A stretch of DNA of 52,645 nt from Gemmataceae bacterium (GTDB lineage Bacteria > Planctomycetota > Planctomycetia > Gemmatales > Gemmataceae). The translations under genes and the position numbers were made by a program. Below the pieces are notes generated by a model. The model saw only the letters and a list, made by a program, of their open reading frames with translations. It had not been told where the DNA came from and searched no databases. The stretch covers positions 1 to 52,645 of the forward strand of contig JAKEET010000071.1 in NCBI GenBank assembly GCA_022616435.1. The letters are read 5' to 3'. Below, piece by piece: positions 1 through 7,022 of the stretch (positions within the stretch are counted from its first letter, which is position 1; the number at the start of each line of letters is the position of its first letter).

Positions 1-543
1 ACGAACGACCTGTACAAGGAGTACGGCGTCGGGCGGGTGCAGAAGGTGCGCGGCGAGCATGCCAAGGTCGAGTTCAATCCGTCGGTCTTCATGACGCCGC
101 CGTATCGCTCCGAGAACAAGATCCTGCCTCTCGCCAAGCTGGAAAAAGTCGATACCCCGCTCGACCGCGCCGCCCGCGGCCAGTGGGACGCCGCCTGGCG
201 CTTCGAGCTCAAGATGCTGGCGGCACGACTGCTAACGGGCAACAAGGGCGGCCAGCTCTCCAACGCGCGGACGGAAATCCTGCCGCACCAGATCTTCACC
301 GCCCATCGGGTCGTCTCCAGTCCGCGGCGGCGGTTCTTGCTGGCCGATGAAGTCGGCCTGGGCACGCCGGCCGGGCTGACGACGCAATGGCAGGAGGAGA
401 TGAAGGACAAGTTCGGCGCCGACTTCGAGATTTTCGGCCGCGATTTCACCAGCTACAACCCGCGCGTCTGGGAATACCGGGCCCAGTCGATCGCCTCGCT
501 CGATCGCTTGAAGCGCAAGGAGAACAAACGGCTGCTTCTCGAA
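1..543 (+). pseudogene. Remnant of a SNF2/DEAD-type helicase, cut by the window edge
   Basis: The frame is open from base 1, so the true start lies outside the window. The protein reads like the N-terminal part of a SNF2/RapA-like ATP-dependent helicase: a helicase lead-in (ILPHQIFTAHRVV) is followed by LLADEVGLG, the beginning of a Walker A motif. The expected GKT and the next 25-30 residues are missing. The text jumps straight to PAGLTTQWQEEMKDKFG, which normally follows motif Ia. This points to an in-frame internal deletion of roughly 80 bases. Helicase-like text continues to about LDRLKRKENKRLLLE (near base 543); after that the frame holds unrelated residues up to a stop at 753, and the DEAH box and C-terminal half are absent. 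Without the P-loop lysine it cannot hydrolyse ATP. The family call is from motif memory, not a search. Confidence 0.6.
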
Positions 544-655
544 ATGGTCACCACGCATCAGGGCGGCCACAGTCAGCAACCTGTCCGTCATGCCACGGCG
601 CTGTCGGCGCCGTCATTGGTTCATGCGAAAACCGCGTCCGGTCCCCCACAATTAC

Positions 656-758
656 AGGGACACTTGACTCGGAGGCAATCACAACACACGATCCGGCCAT
701 GGCTTACGACAAGGAGTCAAGTGCCCTTTGGTCGGGATGTGAGGGACACTTGACTCGG
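656..758. repeat. GGGACACTTGACTCGG repeat cluster
   Basis: AGGGACACTTGACTCGG occurs at 656-672 and 742-758 in direct orientation. A diverged inverted copy (GGAGTCAAGTGCCC core) lies at 713-726. The same family recurs as an inverted pair near 49880-49954 at the other end of the window, so it is an interspersed repeat and not a local duplication. Its function is unknown. Confidence 0.65.
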
Positions 759-760
759 CG

Positions 761-805
761 CCCGCCTGATCGCCACCCGCCTGATCGCCACCCCACCGAT
801 CGCCG
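761..805. repeat. Intergenic 15-base tandem repeat, three units
   Basis: Two identical units CCCGCCTGATCGCCA (761-775 and 776-790) are followed by a diverged third (791-805). The period of 15 matches the in-frame repeats found inside several genes of this window. This is the only one seen outside a coding region; it lies just past the chrA stop. Confidence 0.75.
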
Positions 806-828
806 CGGATGCGTTGAAAATCCTCTTC

Positions 829-2028
829 CTACGCCGCCGCGGTCCACAGCAATCCCGCCACGCCGGCCGCCAGCACCAGCCACACCGAGTTCAGGCGGCG
901 GAACAGCACCAGCGCCAGCGCGGCCAGCACCACCACCGTGCGCGTGAAACCGTCGCCGAGCGAGGCCTGGCCCAGGTTCCACGTCACCACGGCCATGAGG
1001 GCCAGCGACGCGACGATGAGGCCGTCGAGGAACGCGCCGGCGGTGGGGGAATGGCGCAGGCGCGGCACCAGCGGGCCGCTCAGCGCCACGAACACGAACG
1101 CCGGCAGGAAGATGCCCACGGTCGCGGTGGCGGCGCCGGGCACGCCGCCGAGGACGTAGCCGATGAAGGTCGCCGTGGTGAAGACCGGGCCGGGCGTCAC
1201 CTGGCCGACGAAGATCGCGTCGAGCAGTTGCTGCTCGGTGAGCCAGCCCCAACGCTCGACGAGGTCGGCCCGGAGAAAGGCGAGCAGCACGTAGCCGCTG
1301 CCGAACAGGACCGAGCCGACCTTGGCGAAGAAGAGGAACAGGGGCAAGAGTCCAAAGGGCGTCGCCGACGTGGCCGCCAGTGGAACGGCCGGAATCAGCA
1401 GGGGCGCCGCCAGGGAGAGGGCGGCCGAGGGGGGGCGTTCGTTGCGGATGTGCCCGTTGCGGGTGTGCCAGTTGCGGATGTGATGAAACAGGACGGCCGT
1501 GAGGCCGGCGCCCGCGAGGATGACCAGCTCGCCGAAGCGGAAGCACACCAGCGTGCCGGCGGCGAGGGCGATCAGGACGAGATGAACCGATTTCAGGCTG
1601 GTCTGGGCGAACCCGATCAGGGCGTGGGCGACGATGGCGACGATCACCGGCTTGACGCCGTAGAGGAAGGCGCCGATGGCGGGCAGCGAGCCGAAGCGTT
1701 CGTAGGCCCAGGCGATGATGGTGACCAGCACCACGGCGGGGACGATGAAGCAGCCGCCGGAGACCAGCAGTCCGCGCCAGCCGGCGAGCAGGCCGACGTG
1801 GATCGCCATTTCAGTGGAGTTGGGGCCGGGGATCAGGTTGGTGGCGGCGAGCAGGTCGAGGAACTGGGCGCGCGACATCCAGCCGCGGCGGCGGACGACT
1901 TCCTCCTCCATCATGGCGATGTGGGCGGCCGGCCCGCCAAAGGCGGTGGCCCCGAGCCGCAGGAACACGAGGGCGAGCTCGCGCAGTCGGGGCTTGGGCG
2001 GCGGCGCGGCGTCGGCATGAGGTTCCAT
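829..2028 (-). CDS. chrA: Chromate transporter, CHR family (ChrA-like)
   Basis: The 399-residue integral membrane protein has the two-domain (long-chain) layout of the CHR family, which exports chromate using the proton-motive force. Each half carries the family signatures. The first half has RLGATAFGGPAAHIAMM (about residues 24-40) and NLIPGPNSTEMAIHVG. The second half has FFAKVGSVLFGSGYVLLAF and VGQVTPGPVFTTATFIGY. Many hydrophobic segments are visible. The start MEPHADAAPPP gives a normal length, with no clear ribosome binding site. The inter-domain linker contains HIRN-W/HTRN-G/HIRN-E, a pentapeptide repeat made by a 15-base tandem repeat at 1441-1485. The gene follows treY on the same strand, separated by a strong inverted repeat, so it may have its own promoter. 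Substrate is inferred from the family; some CHR proteins are not proven chromate exporters. Confidence 0.88.
   Translation of the reverse strand: MEPHADAAPPPKPRLRELALVFLRLGATAFGGPAAHIAMMEEEVVRRRGWMSRAQFLDLLAATNLIPGPNSTEMAIHVGLLAGWRGLLVSGGCFIVPAVVLVTIIAWAYERFGSLPAIGAFLYGVKPVIVAIVAHALIGFAQTSLKSVHLVLIALAAGTLVCFRFGELVILAGAGLTAVLFHHIRNWHTRNGHIRNERPPSAALSLAAPLLIPAVPLAATSATPFGLLPLFLFFAKVGSVLFGSGYVLLAFLRADLVERWGWLTEQQLLDAIFVGQVTPGPVFTTATFIGYVLGGVPGAATATVGIFLPAFVFVALSGPLVPRLRHSPTAGAFLDGLIVASLALMAVVTWNLGQASLGDGFTRTVVVLAALALVLFRRLNSVWLVLAAGVAGLLWTAAA
1441..1485 (-). repeat. 15-base tandem repeat inside chrA
   Basis: Three 15-base units (GTTGCGGATGTGCCC, GTTGCGGGTGTGCCA, GTTGCGGATGTGATG on the plus strand) encode an in-frame pentapeptide repeat in the loop between the two CHR halves. 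Confidence 0.8.
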
Positions 2029-2054
2029 CAGGGCTTCCAGCTTCGCGAAGTCAG

Positions 2055-2108
2055 AGGCTGTCCGAAAAGGTGGTCCGAAAAGGGTCCAGACACCTTTTCG
2101 GACAGCCT
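2055..2108. terminator. Perfect 18-base inverted repeat between treY and chrA
   Basis: AGGCTGTCCGAAAAGGTG (2055-2072) and its exact reverse complement (2091-2108) are separated by 18 bases that repeat part of the arm (GTCCGAAAAGGG). The right arm ends two bases before the treY stop codon. It could terminate treY transcription, but there is no T-tract, and the long arms and AGAGGCT-TCCGA core (also seen diverged at 49694-49712) suggest a mobile foldback repeat. Confidence 0.5.
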
Positions 2109-2109
2109 G

Positions 2110-5100
2110 TCAATGCGCCTCGGCCAGCAGCACGGCGACGGGGCAGGTCGCCAACGCCTCGGCCACGTGGATGCCGATTTCGCCGTCCTGGCCGGCGGCC
2201 TGCACGTGCTCCCCGGTAAAGACATTCTGGAACGCAGCGCCCTGCCAGGCGGCGGGCAGTTTCACACGGGTGGTCTTCCAGCTCTCGGCGCCGACGGGGA
2301 GCGGCCGGTCGGGGCCGGTGAGCCGGCTGCTGAACCGCGGCACGACGGCGATCGCCATGGCGTTGTCGTGCGACGCGTTGCCGTGCGACGCGGTGTCGTG
2401 CGAGCGGCTCAGGGCGATCACATGATCGGCGCCTTCGCCCACGACCTCCAAGGGAACGTAGTCGCCTTCCAGGAACAGCCGCGGCAACCGCCGTCGCAAG
2501 CGCAGGCCGCAGGTGGTGAGGAACAGCTTGATGCGGCCGTCGTGCCAGTCACGGAGCAGGCTGGCGACGGCGGCGACCAGTTCTTCCTTGGGTTGCTGGC
2601 CCTGCCGGTCGAGCCAGGGTTCAAGGCCATCGAGGAGCCGCTGCCGCAGCGCGTAGTCCACGGGCCGGCGATTGTCCGGATCGACCAGGCTGAGGTCCCA
2701 CAGCTCGGTGCCCTGGTAGAAATCGGGCACGCCGGGTGCGACGATCTTGAGCACCAGCTGGGCCAGGGAATTGATCATGCCCAGCCGCGCGACCCGGCGC
2801 TGGAAGGGGAGAAACTCGGCGAGGAACTTGGCCGAGCGCGGCCCGGCGAGCGTGTTCTCGACGAACCAGGCCACCGCCTGATCGTAGGCTTCATTCGGAC
2901 TGATCCAGCTGGTGTGGACCTTGGCTTCCTTGACGGCTTTCAGCATGTAGTCGCGCAGCCGCTGCACGAGTTCGGGCGGCGCCGACGGCGGCTCCGTGTC
3001 GCCGAGCGTCGTGTCGCCGAGCGTCGTGTCGCCCAGCGTCGTGTCGCCCAGCGCCGGCGGCCAGCAGCCGAGCAAGGCCTGGTAGAACAGGTATTCGTCG
3101 TTGCGGTCCGGCGCGGGCTCTCCATCCACGGTGGTCCGATGGCGTTTGTTGACCAGGGCCCAGCGGGAAAGCTGACGCCGCCATTCGGCGGGCATCTCGG
3201 ACAGGACGTTGAGCCGGGCCCGCGCGTCTTCGCCGCGCTTGGTGTCGTGCGTGGCGGTGGCCAGCATGGCATGCGGACAGCGGTCGCGGCGGCGGCGATT
3301 GGCCTCGTGGAATTGTTCCAGCGCGCCGCCGAAGCGCTGCGGATCGCCGCCCACTTCGTTCAACGACGCCAGCACGTTGTAGTGGTAGAACGCCGTGTCC
3401 TCGATGCCTTTGGCCTGGAGCGGCCCCGTGTACTGCTGGAACTTCATGGCGAAGTGCAGCCGCGACCGGTACTCGTCCTCGGACAGCTTTTCTGGATCGG
3501 GCAAGAGCGCCTCGCGGACGAAGTCGAACACCGAGGCTTCGAGCGCCGGGTTGCGGCGCTTGGCCCGCTGGATGGCCAGGTCGATGACCTGGCGATCGGC
3601 CTCCGTGGCCTCCTTGGTCGCGGCGTTGACGTAGGTGCGATACGCCGGGAAGCAGGCGACGATTTCGCGCAGGGCCTGGCGCAGGCTGTACAGCGTGAAG
3701 TCGCGGGCCCGGCGATCGCCCTCGGAAATGCGGTTCAAGGCGTGCCCGAGCACGTTCAACTCGCTCGCCAGGGCCGTTCCGCTCATGAGACGCTTGCACT
3801 CGTACATCACGTCGGCGAAGGCCTGCGACCGCTGGGTGAAGCGCTCGTACACGAGCTTCATGGCCCGTGCGTTCCGTGGATCGACGAACAGGCGATTCAG
3901 GTCGTTCAAGAAGTCGTAGCCGGTGGTGCCGTGGACCGGCCAGCTTTCCGGCGCGGCTTCATTGCCGGACAGGATCTTCTCGGCCACCACATAAAGGGGT
4001 CGGTCCGCGACAGAGCACCGATTCGCTTTCGTCACGTCGTCCCTCGGGCGGGTCGATAGGCCGCGCGCGCGTTCCTCCTCGCGCCAGGCCCGAAGCTGTT
4101 GTCGTCGCGTTTCGGTTCGCTCGTCCCCCCAGCCCAGGTACGCCGCGGCGCGCTCCTCCAGGACGGCGGTCTGCAACGCCTCCAGGTAGCCGGCCGGATC
4201 GAACAACCCGTCGACATGGTCCAGGCGCAGGCCGGTGACCTTGCCTTCGCGAACCAGGCGCAGGACCAGGACGTGCGTGGCCGCGAACACCGCCGGGTCT
4301 TCCATCCGCAGCCCCGCGAGCTGGTTGATGTCGAAGAATCGCCGGAAGTTGATTTCGTGGCCGGCGGTTTTCCAGTAGGCGAGCCGGTACGACTGGGCCT
4401 CGAGCAGATCGTGCAGGGCGTCGAAGCTGTCGGCGTGGCCCGGCTCACCGTTCATCACCCGCAAAGCGTCCTCAATATGCTGATGGACGCGCGGGGACGC
4501 GGCCGCCAGCTTGGTGAGCCGTTCGCGGGCCAGCCGGCTCTCGCGCAGCCGCTCCGCGACGCGCTCCGGCGTCGTGTCTGTGGTCGGCGGCACATGGTCC
4601 AGCGCGGTGAGAATGCTCAGGAACTCTTGCACCTGCGGGTCGGCGTCGCCCAGCTCCGCTTGCAGCGCCTCGAGGTTGGTGCGCAGCACCCGCGGATACT
4701 GCCGCGGATCGATCGGCCGGCTCACGTCGCCGTAGAGCAGGACCAGCCCGCCGTCCACGAACGCCAGCCGCAGCTCGCCGCGTTCGAGGACGGCGCCGTA
4801 GTGATCGCCGAGGACGGGGAGCAAGACCTTCCCGCGCAGCTCCGGCTTGACGGGGTCCCAATCGATGTCGAAGAAATGGGCGAACGGCGAGGCGGGCCCG
4901 TGTTCCAGCAGGTCGCGCCACCAGCGGTTCCAGGTCGGCTCCACGGCCATGTGGTTGGGCACGAAGTCCAGCACATGCCCCATGCCGTGGCCCGCCAGCT
5001 CGCTGACGAGCGCCTCGTAATCGGCCTCGCTCCCCAGCTCGGGGTTGAGCTGGCTGTAGTCGCAAACGTCGTAGCCGTGCGTGCTCCCCGGCCGGGCGCG

Positions 5101-5322
5101 GAAATAGGGCGAGCAGTAGCCGTCGGTGATGCCAAGCCGCGCCAGGTAGGGGACGATGGCCCGGGCATCCGGAAACGTGAAGCCTGGGTGGAGCTGGAGA
5201 CGATAGGTGCTCACCGGCAACCGCAGCTGGGCCAGCAGGCGCTCGCGCAAGCCCTCGGCGTCGGGCAGCGGCTGATCCGGCGATGGCTGATCCGGCAATG
5301 GAAGCGCAGCGGTGTCGCTCAT
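2110..5322 (-). CDS. treY: Malto-oligosyltrehalose synthase (TreY)
   Basis: This 1070-residue enzyme of glycoside hydrolase family 13 (EC 5.4.99.15) converts the reducing end of maltodextrins to a trehalose linkage, the first step of the TreY/TreZ route. The N-terminal barrel start is clear (VSTYRLQLHPGFTFPDA, then GITDGYCSPYF and GSTHGYDVCDY), as is VLDFVPNHMAV. Catalytic motifs are LRLDHVDGLFDP (nucleophile Asp, near residue 370), LYVVAEKIL (acid Glu, near 445) and ATHDTKRGEDARARL (near 690). The protein is longer than the usual 700-850 residues, and part of the excess is repeat-encoded: LPDQPSPDQP near the N terminus, TTLGD four times near residue 760, and a SHDTASHGNASHDNA stretch near 975. 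No TreZ or TreX gene lies in the window. It is cytoplasmic, with no signal peptide. Confidence 0.93.
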   Translation of the reverse strand: MSDTAALPLPDQPSPDQPLPDAEGLRERLLAQLRLPVSTYRLQLHPGFTFPDARAIVPYLARLGITDGYCSPYFRARPGSTHGYDVCDYSQLNPELGSEADYEALVSELAGHGMGHVLDFVPNHMAVEPTWNRWWRDLLEHGPASPFAHFFDIDWDPVKPELRGKVLLPVLGDHYGAVLERGELRLAFVDGGLVLLYGDVSRPIDPRQYPRVLRTNLEALQAELGDADPQVQEFLSILTALDHVPPTTDTTPERVAERLRESRLARERLTKLAAASPRVHQHIEDALRVMNGEPGHADSFDALHDLLEAQSYRLAYWKTAGHEINFRRFFDINQLAGLRMEDPAVFAATHVLVLRLVREGKVTGLRLDHVDGLFDPAGYLEALQTAVLEERAAAYLGWGDERTETRRQQLRAWREEERARGLSTRPRDDVTKANRCSVADRPLYVVAEKILSGNEAAPESWPVHGTTGYDFLNDLNRLFVDPRNARAMKLVYERFTQRSQAFADVMYECKRLMSGTALASELNVLGHALNRISEGDRRARDFTLYSLRQALREIVACFPAYRTYVNAATKEATEADRQVIDLAIQRAKRRNPALEASVFDFVREALLPDPEKLSEDEYRSRLHFAMKFQQYTGPLQAKGIEDTAFYHYNVLASLNEVGGDPQRFGGALEQFHEANRRRRDRCPHAMLATATHDTKRGEDARARLNVLSEMPAEWRRQLSRWALVNKRHRTTVDGEPAPDRNDEYLFYQALLGCWPPALGDTTLGDTTLGDTTLGDTEPPSAPPELVQRLRDYMLKAVKEAKVHTSWISPNEAYDQAVAWFVENTLAGPRSAKFLAEFLPFQRRVARLGMINSLAQLVLKIVAPGVPDFYQGTELWDLSLVDPDNRRPVDYALRQRLLDGLEPWLDRQGQQPKEELVAAVASLLRDWHDGRIKLFLTTCGLRLRRRLPRLFLEGDYVPLEVVGEGADHVIALSRSHDTASHGNASHDNAMAIAVVPRFSSRLTGPDRPLPVGAESWKTTRVKLPAAWQGAAFQNVFTGEHVQAAGQDGEIGIHVAEALATCPVAVLLAEAH
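2361..2405 (-). repeat. 15-base tandem repeat in treY (C-terminal)
   Basis: Three 15-base units (CGTTGTCGTGCGACG, CGTTGCCGTGCGACG, CGGTGTCGTGCGAGC on the plus strand) encode the SHDTA/SHGNA/SHDNA stretch near residue 975 of TreY. Confidence 0.8.
2996..3055 (-). repeat. 15-base tandem repeat in treY, four units
   Basis: Four near-identical units (GTGTCGCCGAGCGTC type) encode TTLGD repeated four times in TreY, in a position where family members normally have no repeat. Confidence 0.85.
5270..5299 (-). repeat. 15-base tandem repeat in treY (N-terminal)
   Basis: Two units, GGCTGATCCGGCGAT and GGCTGATCCGGCAAT on the plus strand, encode the LPDQP/SPDQP/LPD stretch in the poorly conserved N-terminal tail of TreY. 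Confidence 0.75.
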
Positions 5323-5455
5323 GGCCCAGGGCTTGTTACGGCGGCAGTGTGTTGCGTAATGTTCTTTCTACCGGGAGCGGATTCCGAAGAGAAGCGTGGA
5401 AGGTCCGGGAATAAATCCTCCCCCGTCGGCATCTTCCCCTGCAAGGAGGTGCCCC

Positions 5456-6814
5456 ATGATTCGCGTCCATCTGCAATCCGCTTTCCTGATCGGCATCCTG
5501 TTGCTCGGCGCCTGTAGCCGCACGAGCAGCGTGCCGCCCGGCAACGGCTCCGAAGAATCCGAGGCGGTCGAGCTGGCGGCGGCCAAGCCGGCCCCGCCGC
5601 GGCCGTTGACGCCGCCCAGGAAGACCATCCCGGCCGCCGAAGTGCAGACGCTGGCCCACCACAACGCCGGCTTTGCCTTCGACCTCTATGCCCGCCTCAA
5701 GGACCGCGGGCAACTGTTCATCTCGCCGTACAGCGTGTCCACCGCCCTGGCGATGCTTTACGCCGGCGCCCGCGGCGACACCGCCCTGGAGATTGCCAAG
5801 GTGTGCCGGTTCAATCGGCCGCCCGAGGAGCTGCCGGACGCCTACGCGAACCTGATCTGGAACCAGCTCGGCGAGCGCAAGTCGTCGAGCACCAGTTACA
5901 CGACCAAGGAAGGCAAGAAGATTCCGATCAAGTATGCCTACGAGTGGCGCGATGCCAACGCACTGTGGACCCGGCGCGGCGCGCCGGCGCGTGGGGAGTA
6001 TCTCGACCTGCTCAAGCGCTGCTTCGCCGCGGAGGCGCGGGAGGCCGATTTCGCCGCTCCGGCCGCCGCCGCCGAGATGGCCCGCTGGATCGCCCAGCAG
6101 ACGCTGGACAAGATCAAGAACCTCAAGATCGAGACGACCCAGGACACGCAGCTCGTGCTCGTCAACGCGGTCTACTTCAAGGCCGATTGGTGGACGCCGT
6201 TCATGCCGCGCTCGACTTATGAAGAGGACTTTCACCTGAGCGACAAGGAGCGCGTCAAGGTCCCGCTCATGCACGGCAGCCAGATGCGCTACCAGTACAT
6301 GGACCAGGGCGTCTTTCACATGATCGAGCTGCCCTATCGCGGCGACGCCTCGATGCTGGTGCTGCTGCCGAAGAAGATCGGCCTCGCCGAGCTGGACCCA
6401 CTGCTGACGGCGGACAACTTCAAGGGTTGGCTGGGGAAGATGCACTCGCAGGAGGCCCAGGTCAGCTTGCCGAAGTTCGAGCTGCGCCAGGATCTGAAGC
6501 TGCCCGAGGCGCTCAAGGCCATGGGCATGAAGCACGCTTTCGGGCCGACCGCCGATTTCAGAGGGATCATGTCTTCCGAGAAGCTTTTCGTGGGCGAGGT
6601 GCTCCACGGCACCTACGTGAAAGTGGACGAGCAAGGCACCGAAGCCGCCGCAACCACCGTGGTCGAGGTGGGGAAGAGCAAGCCCAAGGTGGAACCGGAC
6701 CGGCCGATCGATTTCCGCGTCAACCGGCCGTTCGTGTTCATCATCCGCGACAACCTGACGGGGAGCGTGCTGTTCATCGGCCGGGTCCTCGATCCGCGGA
6801 AGGTTGCCGCGTGA
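5456..6814 (+). CDS. Serpin family lipoprotein (serine protease inhibitor)
   Basis: The 452-residue protein is a bacterial serpin. ATG at 5456 is chosen because AAGGAGGT sits just upstream and the next residues form a lipoprotein signal (LLLGAC, lipidated Cys20), so the inhibitor is probably anchored in the cell envelope; an upstream in-frame ATG at 5396 would destroy the signal. Serpin landmarks include NAGFAFDLYARLK, LFISPYSVSTALAMLYAGARGDTA (helix A/B region), LVNAVYFKADW and RPFVFIIRDNLTGSVLFIGRVLDP at the C terminus. The reactive-centre hinge DEQGTEAAATTVVEVG fits the small-residue consensus of inhibitory serpins, so it is likely an active suicide inhibitor. The scissile bond lies in the lysine-rich stretch after VEVG, hinting at a trypsin-like target, which is inference. 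It is divergent from treY. Confidence 0.92.
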   Translation: MIRVHLQSAFLIGILLLGACSRTSSVPPGNGSEESEAVELAAAKPAPPRPLTPPRKTIPAAEVQTLAHHNAGFAFDLYARLKDRGQLFISPYSVSTALAMLYAGARGDTALEIAKVCRFNRPPEELPDAYANLIWNQLGERKSSSTSYTTKEGKKIPIKYAYEWRDANALWTRRGAPARGEYLDLLKRCFAAEAREADFAAPAAAAEMARWIAQQTLDKIKNLKIETTQDTQLVLVNAVYFKADWWTPFMPRSTYEEDFHLSDKERVKVPLMHGSQMRYQYMDQGVFHMIELPYRGDASMLVLLPKKIGLAELDPLLTADNFKGWLGKMHSQEAQVSLPKFELRQDLKLPEALKAMGMKHAFGPTADFRGIMSSEKLFVGEVLHGTYVKVDEQGTEAAATTVVEVGKSKPKVEPDRPIDFRVNRPFVFIIRDNLTGSVLFIGRVLDPRKVAA

Positions 6815-6840
6815 TCGGCCGCGGGGGTGCGGAACGTATA

Positions 6841-6940
6841 TAGCCCCGGTTCGCAGAACCGGGGCGGACCGGCGGTTGGCAATGGATGAATCACAACCTC
6901 GGGATACTCTCCGCCCCGGTTCTTCGAACCGGGGCTAAAC
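6841..6940 (+). mobile_element. REPIN/MITE-like foldback element, copy A
   Basis: The element begins TAGCCCCGGTTCGCAGAACC and ends GGTTCTTCGAACCGGGGCTA, so its ends are inverted repeats that are each nearly palindromic. The central part includes GCGGTTGGCAA. The same element in opposite orientation is at 30082-30183. It encodes no protein and lies just behind the serpin gene. Confidence 0.75.
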
Positions 6941-7022
6941 GGTCGGAGAGGATTCTGGTTGTAGGACACTTCGAAACGCGGTAGTCTGGACATCAGCCTG
7001 CCCGAAACCGAGACTCATTGCC

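Larger units (their letters stand above)
544..828. other. Gene-free stretch with interspersed and tandem repeats
   Basis: No convincing gene is seen between the helicase remnant and the end of chrA. The stretch holds two direct copies of AGGGACACTTGACTCGG (656-672 and 742-758), a related inverted copy (711-729) and a 15-base tandem repeat (761-805). It looks like a decay zone with repeat insertions. Confidence 0.6.

Noticed and set aside
814..4059. A 1081-codon open frame on the plus strand opposite chrA and treY
   Set aside because: Composition is the Arg/Gly/Gln/Glu-rich kind that arises antisense to high-GC genes, and two well-recognised genes occupy the minus strand.
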